This document shows positions 25,108 through 36,467 of a stretch of DNA of 64,000 nt, piece after piece. A program made the position numbers and the translations under genes. The notes under the pieces are model-generated. The model saw nothing but the letters and a program-made list of their open reading frames with translations. It was not told the DNA's origin and searched no databases. The first letter of the stretch is position 1; each line of letters starts with the position of its first letter. The stretch is from Amorphophallus konjac (lineage: Eukaryota > Streptophyta > Magnoliopsida > Alismatales > Araceae), in assembly GCA_022559845.1 (NCBI GenBank), contig CM040118.1:231431224-231495223 (forward strand), read 5' to 3'.

Positions 25108-25163
25108 ATTGCGTGAGTTTTATGGAGAGTGTTTTACTTGTATTCAATTAGTTGCACCAATAA

Positions 25164-26255
25164 TTAAGACAATGCTAAATGTGAATAGGTCAAGATAGTA
25201 CCTTCAATCGGTTTACCCTCACCGTCCAAGATGGCATTTAGTCGACCTCGCCTCCTGCCTCCATTGTTATCCCTTGAAGATTGTTCCTTTATGATATGAC
25301 ACACGGGCAAGCGATGCTCTCGGCTCACACATTTGAGACAAGCGTCGAGACGCTTCCAGCACTCTTCGGTCGAATGACCGAACTTTTAACAAAATGAGCA
25401 AGCTGCCATGTCTTACTTTTCCTCATCCTCTTGAACTCTTTTATTCAGGCCGTTGCCATTGCCATTCCTTTTTCCATTACTATTACTATTTACTTTACCA
25501 TTATCGTTCCCATTACGGGACCTCTTCTTGTTGTTATGGGGTTCGTCATCCCCCGTGATATTAAACCTTTCTTCTTTTTCCTCTCGCTTATCACGTTGTC
25601 AGCTTGACTTTTCATCCTTTCCCTTGAATTTCTCTATCTTCTCCTAGGTCCTTTCACATAAATGGGCTCGTTGGACCATCTTCGTATAAGTGTGGATGTT
25701 TTGAGGCCCAAGTTGTTGAATAAAGTTGGGCCTTAAACCGTCCAAAAAGCGATCAGCCTTTAACAGGTCTGTGCCGACTAGATGGAGAGCATATGGTGCC
25801 AATCTTGAAAATTGGAGCTCATGTTCCGCCACCGACATCATGCCCTGCCTCAGCGAGGCAAATTCCGTCGCCTTCCTTTCCTTGACATGCTCGGAGAAAT
25901 ATTTTGCATGGAATAGTTTCATAAATTCTGCCCAAGTGACTTGCCTATTTTGGAGAGGGGCCGATGTTACTTTCCACCATGTGCGAGCATCTTTAGTGAG
26001 TTGAAAGGTGGCCAGAAGGACCTTCTCCCAGTCCGCGCATTGCATGACATTAAAAATTTGATCCATCTCGTCCATCCAATTTTTCACTCCGTCGGGGTTT
26101 GATGATCCAGAAAACCGCGGAGGGTTCAAACTCCAAATATTTCGGTGTAAATCACTAGCACCAGCCTTCGCACCAGCTTGGGCCACGGTTTGATGGGCCT
26201 GGGTAAGACCCTCAACCGCTTGTTGCATCTCATCCCAATTTACTCGGTGAGCCAT
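25164..26255 (-). pseudogene. Gag of gag-only element 2 (broken)
   Basis: Sister of 20384-21475, exactly the same length (1092 bp). The first 203 codons are open (MAHRVNWDEM start, capsid region). A TAG at 25644-25646 and further stops then break the basic linker and the first zinc knuckle (CSFC followed by a stop). The second knuckle has Val in place of the usual Gly (CLKCVSREH). It ends at the same pre-protease point, so the pol deletion is ancestral to both units. Internal region 1419 bp. Confidence 0.9.
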
Positions 26256-26470
26256 TGTGAGAATATGGTACCTGAGAAAATAACCATTAGTTATTTCTTC
26301 TAGAATTGGTGGGGGTTAATCTTAGAAATGAATTCAAAGTAACTATCTAATCCCGGGCTCTACCCAATCTCACATGGGTTTGAAAATTCCTTCCTAGTCC
26401 AAAGGTATAGGTCGTAATCCTTGGACTTAACCTATGACATGATATTTTTCTAGGACTTACTTATGCCTAG

Positions 26471-26482
26471 GCTCTGATACCA
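26471..26482 (-). other. Primer-binding site of gag-only element 2
   Basis: TGGTATCAGAGC on the minus strand next to LTR-c. Confidence 0.9.
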
Positions 26483-26489
26483 ACTTAAC

Positions 26490-28034
26490 TATCACGCCCC
26501 GAGACAGGTGTACAGCGGAAGCTACTCGGGGACGTGACCAATCGGAAATACGCCTCAAGCTAGCAATATAACCAGAGCACAATAAACATCCACATAAAGA
26601 GGAAGGCACAAGAATATGGACTCAAAAATCCAACTTTATTAAATAATAATCGAAGTTTACATGACCACATGACTTTGACTCTTTTATTCTAGACTCAATA
26701 AAAGGAAAACTTCATAGTTGACTCATGACTCTTGAACTATCTAGGGCCTTCTCTCGATCTTCATTCACTCTCGCCCTCGGATCTGTCATCGGAGAAATCT
26801 GAATCCATACCGCTAAAGTTTCCTGAAAAGATTGGAAAAAGTAGGGTAATGAGCACACTTGTCCAGTAAGTATCTTCGTATCAACATGAAGGCAATATTT
26901 AAATAATTGACATTTTAGCTCTAGGAAGTAAGATAGAAGAAAAAGATGATAAATCACACGTATAAAACCAAAGTAACACAAATAACATGATGTGATCAAG
27001 ATAAGAGATTTGAGATGACATAAGAGCATGATCAAGCAAGAATGTAGTGTGACCTTTCACGAACGAGAATGCGCTTGCATGTAATGAGAATGCACTTTTC
27101 ACTTTTCATAACCATAAAGGCTATGCACTTGAATGTCATGTAACAAGCATGTAATAATTTCATGATGAGCCTCGTGGATTTCACCTTTTTATAAAAAAAA
27201 CACTCCCGGCGCAATGCGATGCATGTGTTCATCATACCCCATGATGTTTAGTATGTTTCCGGTAATTAGCCGAGGGTGCTAGTGTCGAGCCCTTGGACAT
27301 AATCAGTGCCCGATCTCTATCTTCACGTTATAAATCAAGCTACTTCCACGAGAAATAACAATAAAGTATAGCCAATAATGTAACAATTCAAACAATAAGC
27401 TCATGATAACAAGATCAAGGTAAGAATGTACCAAATATAATCATGAGAGTTCAAAGAATCGAATTAAGGACAAGGTAATGCCACGGGAGGAATCCGGTAG
27501 CATAATGGTACATTCTTTAACTTCCATAATTTATTAATAACTTATTGAAAAAAGCGTTAGATTCTAGACAATCAATAGACCATCTAGGAACATAAGAAAG
27601 TCAACCCTTGGGTCAAACCCCAGGTTAAGAACAATTGAGACATAAAGCGGTCATGCCTGGGCCATTTCTTGAAGTAACGGTCACAGCCTGACCGCAACCT
27701 GAAGGTGACTGCCACGTCAAGACCGTTTCTTGACAGAGTCGACACCACAGAGTAAAAGGGTCGATGCAATGATCAATCCTGGCAGAAGATGGTCACGGGA
27801 GGGCCACTACTTGACATCGGCAGTCTCCTGATGGCCGTAACTTAGCCAGTGTTTTAGAAAAATGTCGGTATGATATGTGCTTTCTAATCCATTGCGCTTT
27901 TAGGGTACAACCAGCTCAACGTCCTAGTTGGAATCCCAGACTCGCAGAGACTTACAGAGGCATTGAAATAAGATCACCTAGTCCGGTGGAAGGAATATCC
28001 AACGGAGAGGATCACATGTCCAAGAGAGTGTGCC
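26490..28034 (-). repeat. LTR-c, truncated copy
   Basis: Homologous to the first 1.55 kb of LTR-a and LTR-b from TATCACGCCCCGAG to CAAGAGAGTGTGCC, then broken by the element starting at 28035. The hairpin words at about 27640-27840 are more eroded than in LTR-a. The remainder is not seen in the window. Confidence 0.9.
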
Positions 28035-28365
28035 TGTAGCACCCCAGATAAAAAAAATTGATATAGAAACTGAACTTTTTCTTAAATAAATAATCCTACA
28101 TGAAGGCCTTGTAAAAATAAACATACCTTATGAGGGCCACTATATAAATATACATACATTTAAGAGGCCTAACATCACTTAAATGTCAACACATGGGGAG
28201 TACGTAATGGGGGTTCTCTTTTCCAACCCAAAAAGAAATAGAGCATATATATATATATGTATATATATATGTATGTATCATAAAGACCCCACCAACCAAT
28301 TATGTAGATATATATCATCGAAGGCCAACACGTGAAGGGGAAACTTTTGTGTAAAAGCAATAGGA

Positions 28366-29089
28366 ATGGGCGCCCCTGTACAAGGGTGCCAAATCCATGT
28401 ACAGTGGCCACCCAATTAATGGGTGCCCCTATCTAGGGTGCCATTTCCCCACAGTACCAAGTTCTAGAAGGGGTTGAAGCAAGAACAACTTGCGTTTGTT
28501 GGCAATGGACCCCTGAGGAACAAACACAACAAGGTTTTCAGATCTAGTTTCCAATGGACCCTAACGATTTTTTCCCTATAAACAACTCCCTCCATCCAAC
28601 GTAGATGACCCTTATCATCATCATGCCACAGAAGAGAAGGTTGTCTGTGACTTTTCTAGTCTCCACATGTAGAAGAGAGATCTCATTCCTTCTCTTCACG
28701 TGTAGGAGACGGGAAGGTAGCTTCATCCTACGTACCACATCTTGCTGCTAAGAGCCTGGCTGCATAGAACGTGGAGGGCTAGGATTCTGATTCTATTCTA
28801 CTATTATATCTCGTTAATCGCACCAACAGGTAGGTGTTCTCAAGATCTAGCCCAACCCGTAGCTAATATAGGATAACATGCATGCTAGTATAATCCATCT
28901 GCCATGTTATACGGCATGTTCAAAATATATAGCATGTTACATGGATTTTCAAGTAGATCAAGTTTAGCCTGTTACACCGGTTCTATACACAGTCTGTTAC
29001 ACTGGTTTTACATGATTCGAATATATCCTATTACACTAGTTTTTATAGCCTTAAATTAGCATGCTTAGCCCTAATATATAACATGTTTT

Positions 29090-29128
<39 letters not shown>

Positions 29129-29910
29129 CACAAAATTCCAAAAACTTCACCCTCAAGTAAAGGGCGCCCCCTCACCTAGGTGCCATTTCCTGAAGGGGCA
29201 CCCCAGGCAAGGGCGCCATTTAATTGAAGACGATGTGAAGTGTCATCAATTCATTTTCCAGCAATTAATAATCAACGCATTCCGAAATTTATATCTATGA
29301 AACTAAACCATAAAATTCTTGCATGAGTATGATTCTGTGATCCTGATATTTTTATCTATCTATCCATGTACTTATTTCTTGATTCTGAGAACTTTTGAAA
29401 TCATGAATAGTACCTTGTGTCTCAAAACGTACCTGTCTGGTGTATGTATGAGCCTAAATAAAGGGCGCCCATGTCTAGGGCGCCATTTACAAAATTGAAG
29501 ACTCTATGTAGAGTCTTCATTTAAATGAAGACTCTGCAGAGGGGCACCATTTCCTTTTGGAAGATATCTTCATTTAAAAGTGAAAATATGTATATAGGGA
29601 TGGGGCGCCCCTTCCCACAGGCGCCATTTACTTAAATAATGGCACCTGTGAGGGCGTCAATTCCAACCTAGCAGAATGAAGGGCGCCCCTGACCAAGGCA
29701 CCATTTACCTGAATAATGGCATACCCTAGGGCGCCATTTTGTGAAATAATGGTAGCCCTCTGGGTGCCATTTCCCCTTAGTACTGGTTTCACAGAACCTC
29801 TGTTCTGTTTGCAGATTGGGCGCCTCTCAGTGAGGGTGCCAATTCTCGAAATAATGACAGCAATTAAGGCGCCAATTCAATGACCTGTGGCAGCCCTTGA
29901 GGTGCCAATT
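28366..29910. repeat. GGGCGCC hairpin module array
   Basis: About a dozen modules of the form GGGCGCCCC, 5-8 nt, GGGCGCCATTT, each able to fold as a 6-7 bp stem. Examples begin near 28368, 28422, 29161, 29195, 29462, 29603, 29681, 29718, 29751, 29818 and 29888. The ATTT tail is nearly constant while loops vary. Spacing is irregular and the flanks unrelated. The array lies in U3, upstream of the TATA box. Confidence 0.85.
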
Positions 29911-30052
29911 CCATCCAGGTTCCCGACTTGTCTCGTGTTTTGCGCTGTTTTAATCATAGCTCATCTATACATGATAAAATGTCCTTGAACTCCATTCATG
30001 GAATCTACCTTATATTCCTATAATAGTTAAACCCTTGAAATTCTATATTGCC

Positions 30053-30059
30053 TATAAAT
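30053..30059 (+). promoter_or_regulatory. TATA box of the plus-strand chromovirus LTR
   Basis: TATAAAT in a C/T-rich context, about 1 kb before the LTR end. Confidence 0.5.
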
Positions 30060-31062
30060 GAGAGTGGATGTTAAAAGAAATACATGAAATGTTATGCATA
30101 TAGGGCCCAGTCTTGTCCTGGGAGGAGCGCCCGAAGGTACTTATGCCCATGGGAGTTTATTGACCACGATGTTTAAGTATTGCACCGAAGTACTTGCTTG
30201 CTTGCTTGACTTGAGACATTCCACACTTACTCTCGTGACACTACTTACTTGACTTGACTTGCGTGGCCCAGAATGGGCAATACTTGACTGCGTGGCACGA
30301 AAAAGGTAAAGTACTTGCTATATTGAAATAGCCAATTCTAGTAACACGTACTTGATATTACTTGCTTGAACATGAATTCTTGCTTGCCTGGAAAATTGTA
30401 TCAATATCTATAAGTTCTTGGTATCTTGCTTGACAAATACTTGAAATCATACAATACTCTTTCTATGAAGTTCTTGATATCTCGCTTGTCAACTTGCTAG
30501 TACTTGAAATCATGTGATATTTTTTCTATACAGTTCTTGATTTATTGCTTGTCTAGCATGCATAGCTATACCGCATTGCACGTAACACATAATGTACTGA
30601 AAGTTTGTTCGAACTTGAGATATAATTCCTACTGAGCGATTCGCTCACCTAGTTGCAATTCAAACATTTTTCAGGTAACTTGGATAGCGACCACCACCCG
30701 GATGGGGATGAGACCGAGTGACGAGTGCTAGAATCACATACCGCTGAACTGTCAGCTAGTAGTGTCTTTTATGTCTTAAGCCCTTACATTGTATATTCAG
30801 TTATGTCAGTTATATCAGTCTAGTTGATTGAAACCTGTTAAGGCTTGAGGACTAGTAGTTGGATTTGAATAATGTATGTTTATCATCAGTTGGTTAATTG
30901 TAAGAATTGTCATCTTGGACATTTGGTATCATTTTTTTGAAAATTAGAATTTTGCGCACTCTGTCTTTTGGTCAAAAAAAATATAATGCTCTGATCGATT
31001 GGTTCTATATAAGCTGGCCGCGACCCCGGGTATCTTCCAAGCTCAGGGTGTGACAGTCTTCG

Positions 31063-31073
31063 TGGTATCAGAC
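31063..31073 (+). other. Primer-binding site of the plus-strand chromovirus
   Basis: TGGTATCAGAC, one base off the usual Met-tRNA site, seven bases after the LTR end. Confidence 0.85.
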
Positions 31074-31257
31074 TCTAGGATTTCAATTTCCTAGGAATTT
31101 AGAAGTCATGATCGAAATCTATGAAAAACCCAAGTCCAAGGATAGTTTACACCTTATACTCGGTGAGATGGGTAGAGCCATGGGTTAAGTTCTATAATGA
31201 TACCCTACCTCGTAATTAAACTCAATATTTATTATGTTTAAATTCCCTTATAGGATA

Positions 31258-31862
31258 ATGGCCGCTGAAAGAGTACAATGGCGCGAGATGCAGCGCACCG
31301 TGCAAGGTCTTACGCAAGCGCTACAGCAAGTGGCGCAAGGTAGAGCTAACCGTGGAGCTGGTGATCTCCACCAAGGTTTTCACAACATGAACCCACCAAG
31401 ATTCGCGGGTTCGTCTGACCCCGAATATGCTGAAAATTGGTTGAAGGAGATTGACAAAATTTTCCGTGTAATGCAATGCACAGATGAGGAAAGGGTCTTA
31501 CTGGCTATATTCCAACTGGAGCAGGATGCTCAAGGTTGGTGGGAATCTTTAGAAGCAACATTGTATGATGACCATGTTACATGGGATGAATTTGTTGAAC
31601 ATTTCAACAATAAGTACTTTTCTGACAGCATACAAGAGAAGAAGGCCGTAGAATTTGCCGCACTGAAACAACGGACCTTGAAAGTGGCCGAGTATGAGGC
31701 CCACTCAAGACTGTCTAGGTATGCACCCCACTTGGTGTGTGCTGAAAAGATGAAGGCAAGAAGGTTCCTCAATGGCCTTCGGCCCCAATACAATACACAA
31801 CTTGCACCGATGGACATCCAAGTCTATTCAGAAATGGTTCGGCGTGCATAGTTGCTCGAGGA
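31258..31862 (+). pseudogene. Chromovirus gag, truncated
   Basis: Starts MAAERVQWREMQ and contains [12 protein letters not shown] and the capsid block through MVRRA. It closely resembles the N terminus of the intact Tekay protein. A TAG at 31849-31851 stands where Gln is expected. A few codons later (about 31862) the homology ends and the Tat 3' UTR repeats begin. Zinc knuckles and pol are missing, so this copy is dead. Confidence 0.9.
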
Positions 31863-31899
31863 TGCATCATCGGTGGGACTTAGGATGGTAGAAAATGGA

Positions 31900-32880
31900 T
31901 GAGTTTCATCAGGGTAGATGGAAGGTCTACTTTGGGTAGGTTTCATTATCGGTCTAGGCGAAGATGCCTTGTGACCGACATAAGGTTTCATCATCGGCAT
32001 TGGGTTTATGCCAATGCAAGAGATTTGATAAGTTTCATCAGAATGGACGGAAGGTATATTCTGGATAGGTTTCATTAGCGATCTAGGCGATGATGCCTTG
32101 TGACCAATAGAAGGTTTCATCATCGACATTGGGTTTATGCCGACGTAAGGGATTTGATAAGTTTCATCAGAATGGACGGAAGGTCTATTCTGGATAGGTT
32201 TCATTATCGATCAAGGCGATGATGCCTTGTGACCAACAGAAGGTTTCATCATCGACATTAGGTTTATGCCAATGCAAGGGAATTAATAAGTTTCATCAGA
32301 GTAGACGGAAGGTCTAATCTGGATAGGTTTCATTATCGATCTGGGCGATGATGCCTTGTGACCGATAGAAGGTTTCATCATCGACATTGGGTTTATACCA
32401 ATGCAAGTGAATTGATAAGTTTCATTAGGGTAGATGGAAGGTCTACTTTGGATAGGTTTCATTATCGATCTAGGTGATGATGCCTTGTGACCGACAGAAG
32501 GTTTCAACGCAAGGGATTTGATAAGTTTCATCAGAACGGACGGAAGGTCTATTCTGGATAGGTTTCATTATCGATCCAGGAGATGGTGCCTTGTGACCGA
32601 CAGAATGTTTCATCATCGACATTGGGTCTATGCCAATGCAAGGGACTTGATAAGTTTCATCAGAACGGACGGAAGGTCTATTCTGGATAGGTTTCATTAT
32701 CGATCCAGGCGATGATGTCTTGTGATCGACAGAAGGTTTCATCATCGACATTGAGTTTATGCCAACGCAAGGGAATTAATAAGTTTCATCAGAGTAGACA
32801 GAAGGTCTAATCTGGATAGGTTTCATTATCGATCCAGGCGATGATGCCTTGTGACCGACAGAAGGTTTCATCATTGGTGG
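31900..32880 (-). repeat. 129-bp tandem repeat array in the Tat 3' UTR
   Basis: About seven copies. The landmark GATTTGATAAG (and variants) recurs at 32022, 32151, 32280, 32409, 32515, 32644 and 32773: a period of 129 bp with one 106-bp unit that has lost 23 bp. Each unit holds three TTTCATYA words. On the element sense strand the 43-codon period is largely open (for example 32204-31824 and 32751-32470). Position after pol fits the known hypervariable, repeat-bearing 3' UTRs of Tat/Ogre elements. Confidence 0.9.
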
Positions 32881-32957
32881 GACAATTGGTGGAACTGTCG
32901 CTAAAAAGGTATAGCATGTATTTTCATGTTATAGTAACCATATTACTGACCCAAGTG

Positions 32958-33075
32958 CCCTTTCGGGTTTTCACCGGAGCCAGCCCCCTCTTGCTTTTGC
33001 CCACACGCCCTTTTGGGTTTTCACGTGACGGGGTACCCGGTTTTACCTGTAGTGCCCTTTCGGGTTTTCACCACA
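32958..33075. repeat. Short repeat GCCCTTTCGGGTTTTCAC, three copies
   Basis: Copies near 32958, 33008 and 33052, between the two larger arrays; the middle copy has TTTTGGG in place of TTTCGGG. No function assigned. The rest of 32890-33190 holds a TA/T-rich tract near 33155-33190 and nothing else that I recognise. Confidence 0.8.
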
Positions 33076-33199
33076 GCTGGGTTATAGCCCTTTTTGCCCT
33101 TGTCCAGGATGTCTGAACAAGTCTGATGGGACACCTCTATTTTAAGCCCCATTTTATATATATATATTTTTTCTCTCTTTTTTTTGTAACATTTGAAGT

Positions 33200-34110
33200 G
33201 GTCTCGAGTTCATCGTTAACGTGGGGTTTACACCAACGCAAAGGAAAATATGGTTTCATCATCTATTCAGACGGAAGGTCCGAATTGATGTCGGCATACA
33301 GGTGGCTTAGGCCCGAAGCCGTTCGCCGAGAATGCATATGTGTTTCATCGTTGATGTGGGATTTACATCAACGCAAAGGAGATAAGGTTTCATCATCCAT
33401 CCAGATGGAAGGTCTGGATTGATGTCCATATGAAGGAGGCTTAGGCCCCAAGCCGTTCGTCGAGAATGCACATGTGTTTCATCGTTGATGTGGGGTTTAC
33501 ATCAACACAAATGAGATAAGGTTTCAGGGTCCATCCAGATGGAAGGTCCGGATTGATGTCCATATGAAGGAGGCTTAGGCCCGAAGCTGTTCGTCGAGAA
33601 TGCACATGTGTTTCATCATTGATGTGGGGTTTACATCAACGCAAAGGAGATGAGGTTTCATCATCCATCCAGACGAAAGGTCCGGATTGATGTCCATATG
33701 AAGGAGGCTTAGGCCCGAAGCCGTTCGCCTAGAATGCACATATGTCTCATCGTTGATGTGGGGTTTATATCAATGCAAAGGAGATAAGGTTTCATCATCC
33801 ATCTAGACGGAAGGTCCGGATTGATGTTCATATGAAGGAGGGTTAGGCCCGAAGCCGTTCGCCGAGAATGCACATGTGTTTCATCGTTGATGTGGGGTTT
33901 ACATTAACGCAAAAGAGATAAGGTTTCATCATCAATCTAGACGGAAGGTCCGGATTGATGTTCATATGAAGGAGACTTAGGCCCGAAGCCGTTCGCCTAG
34001 AATGCACATATGTCTCATCGTTGATGTGGGGTTTATATCAACGCAAATGAGATAAGGTTTCATCATCCATCCAGACGGAAGGTCCAGATTGATGTTCACA
34101 TGAAGGAAAG
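33200..34110 (-). repeat. 134-bp tandem repeat array in the Tat 3' UTR
   Basis: About six and a half copies; the landmark GGCTTAG (or its variant) recurs at 33304, 33438, 33572, 33706, 33840 and 33974, an exact 134-bp period. The ends of the unit (GATAAGGTTTCATCA, GACGGAAGGTC, GTTTCATCGTTGATG) match the 129-bp unit, but the middle (CGAAGCCGTTCGCC and neighbours) is unrelated. Confidence 0.92.
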
Positions 34111-34183
34111 AGTAACCATCTTCATTGTCATCATCATTCTTCAGAGCCCTCATCACCATCATTTTCATGTTGAGGCTATTCAT

Positions 34184-34555
34184 TCAATCATTCGCCGCTC
34201 CCTCAAAGGGCAGTGGTACAGCATAATAGAGCTTCAGATGCTTCCCATTGAGTGGTGAAAAATGAACTTCCCCCCGATGGTTGACAACCACGTAGGCTCC
34301 ACCTTCGTAGACCCTTTGGACCACATACGGACCCAACCAGTTTGCAGCCAGCTTGCCCTTTGGGTTGGAAGCCATGACTTCTTTCTTCTTGACCATGATT
34401 AGGTCACCTTCTAACCCTTTGATGAGCTTATTGAAGGCATTTTCCATGCGGGCTTGATATGCCTGGATATTCTTTTGTGTCTGAAGGTGTTTCCCTTCCA
34501 GCTCAGCCAATTCTTCAAATCTTCTTTTAGCATTTGCTTGTTCATTGCGGGCTAC
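34184..34555 (-). pseudogene. Tat integrase C-terminal part
   Basis: Encodes ARNEQANAKRRFEEL, then the region leading to MASNPKGKLAANWLGPYVV, the GPY-type integrase C-terminal motif, ending PLPFEGAAND with a stop at 34184. It is the continuation of the integrase at 44693-45545, separated by element A. The sequence between the catalytic core and this tail does not rejoin cleanly, so some bases were probably lost or altered at the insertion. Confidence 0.87.
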
Positions 34556-35412
34556 GTTGAGTTATGGTTTTGAGGATAACTAAACTTAATGTGTGTTTAA
34601 GTGATGATAACTAAACTTATGGTTCATTGCACATGTTCTTGATGACTGTGTACATTCATGTTGTTGGTAAAATATGATTGAGTTGACAAATGGCTTTTGA
34701 GGCTACACCATGATTGGTTGAATGCATGGTTACATGGTCTTTATCCTTGGTTGATTGAGTTGGTTTTACAAGAGGGAAGAGGTTTCATAATCTCTTTAAT
34801 GTGAATAAGCATGGTATTAAACTTTGACTATCTTGCTTGCAGGATCAAACTTATAATCCCATGGCAGTCGCCTAGTAAAGCAAATGTGTGGATAAGCACC
34901 TTGCTCTTCTACAAGCCAAAATAGGTGGTATATGTCATGTACTTTCAAGAACAATTGGTAAGGCTCCTACTCTGTTATACACTCCTTTATACACTTGATC
35001 CATGACATTTAAGGTGCACAATGGTTGCATGGCTTGGTTTTATGTGAATGCATAAGTCTCTCATTCCAATCCTTAATTGTGTGAACACAGTAGCATATAT
35101 CTTGATGGGTTGAGAATGTAATTCATGAACCTTAAACATGAAATCCTTTAGCTTGAATGTGGCCTCAAATGAAGGTTCTATAAGTCTGTTGCATCATAAA
35201 TGCATTTCATGCATAATCTTCAAGAGTGAGCATTGAACTTGTTTAAGAACATTTCATGTAATGACAAGTGCTCAATTGCTTTGAACCTTCCATATGTATA
35301 AACTAAGTTAAACCAAACCCAAAATGCATGGAATTGATGAGGACATGAAGCTCTTGACTTATGGATATGTATCTTTGGGCTAACACTTCATTTTTGCAAG
35401 TATGGGTCATTT

Positions 35413-35628
35413 CGGTCAACCAACACTCCTTGGCCGGTCGACTAGAATCGACAGAACCAAAAAGTCAGAATTCTGCAAAAAATCGGTCGACTGTCGGCCA
35501 GTGGTCGGTCGACCGATTGCAGTTCGGTCGACCGCCACCACAGGGTCGGTCGACCGATTTTGCTAGAATTGAAATACGTTCCGACTGTAAAATTCTGGTC
35601 GACCGACCCAATGCTTCCGGTCGACCGA
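35413..35628. repeat. CGGTCGACCG word array, element A 5' LTR
   Basis: Eight words in about 215 bp, at roughly 35413 (CGGTCAACC), 35435, 35483, 35504, 35525, 35546, 35597 and 35619. Most read TCGGTCGACCGA or close variants, a palindrome centred on TCGA. The array stands 140-360 bp upstream of the TATA box. The 3' LTR keeps the array at about 43168-43381. Confidence 0.9.
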
Positions 35629-35769
35629 TAGCCCCGAGGTCCCTTTTGTTGACTTTCGATTTCAAGCTAGTGGAGAGGAATCTTCACCCATTTCATTAAT
35701 CCCACTGCCCCCAATTAAGCCAGGATTTGTGGATCTGGTCTGGGGCTTGTCCATGGACCATTCAAGGGT

Positions 35770-35776
35770 TATAAAA
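35770..35776 (+). promoter_or_regulatory. TATA box of element A 5' LTR
   Basis: TATAAAA, kept in the 3' LTR near 43524. Marks the likely start of transcription about 1.2 kb into the LTR. Confidence 0.65.
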
Positions 35777-36301
35777 CATCTCTTTGAAGTCATAAACCCT
35801 AACTATCCAAGAGATCCAAGGGGAGGCTGTCCAAGGAGGAAGAAGAGGGTATTGTAGCTCTGTGAATAGTACCTCGTGCGGCAAGATCTTCATCCATCTC
35901 CAACCCATTCAAGGTACATCTGAAGCCAACAAGCACTTATGAAGTGAAGAAGCAAGCAACCAACAAAGAGAGATCAAGGAGGAGGCTATCAAGAAGCAAG
36001 CAAGGGTTTCAAGAAGAGATTAAGGGAAGGTTGTCCAAGTGAAGAAGGAGGAGTAATGTAGCCGTGAACAGTACCCCGTGCAGCAAACTCTACATCTACT
36101 CCAAGGCTATTCAAGCTTAATCTGAAGTCATTCAAGTGAAGAAGGAATCAACGCAAAGATCTACAGCATACATTCAGGGGGAGCCAAATCAAGAGCCTTC
36201 TAAACTATGGTTTATTCATTTTGTTGTCTTGTTCTTTAAAGTTTCAGATTTATGTTCCATATAAACTACAAACACTCGTGTGTGTGTCTATCATTTTGAA
36301 T

Positions 36302-36467
36302 CCGTGGTCGTGTGTGGTCACGGAGTTCCTTTCGTGTGTGCGTGGATCTTCTTAGATCTACGTGTGTGTGTGGATCTTTTAGATCCGATCGATTTAGTGT
36401 GTGGAGTGCTGTATCTGTCGCAGCGTGTGTGTGTTTTGTTGATCCAGTTGTTGGATCGTGTTGGAGA

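Larger units (their letters stand above)
28035..31055 (+). repeat. 5' LTR of a plus-strand chromovirus
   Basis: About 3021 bp from TGTAGCACCCCAG to GGGTGTGACA, followed by a primer site and gag, so it is a 5' LTR on the plus strand. It carries a long array of GGGCGCC hairpin modules (28366-29910), an AT microsatellite at 29094-29126, and a TATAAAT box at 30053. The family differs in sequence from the Tekay and gag-only LTRs. The five bases before it are GTGCC; no partner copy is visible because the 3' end is missing. Confidence 0.9.

Noticed and set aside
28175..28738. Open frames at 28175-28411 and 28544-28738 on the minus strand
   Set aside because: They lie in the U3 of a plus-strand LTR and include a TA microsatellite; no recognisable domain.
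31900..34110. Centromeric satellite
   Set aside because: Only about seven copies of each unit, in the correct place and orientation to be the Tat 3' UTR.
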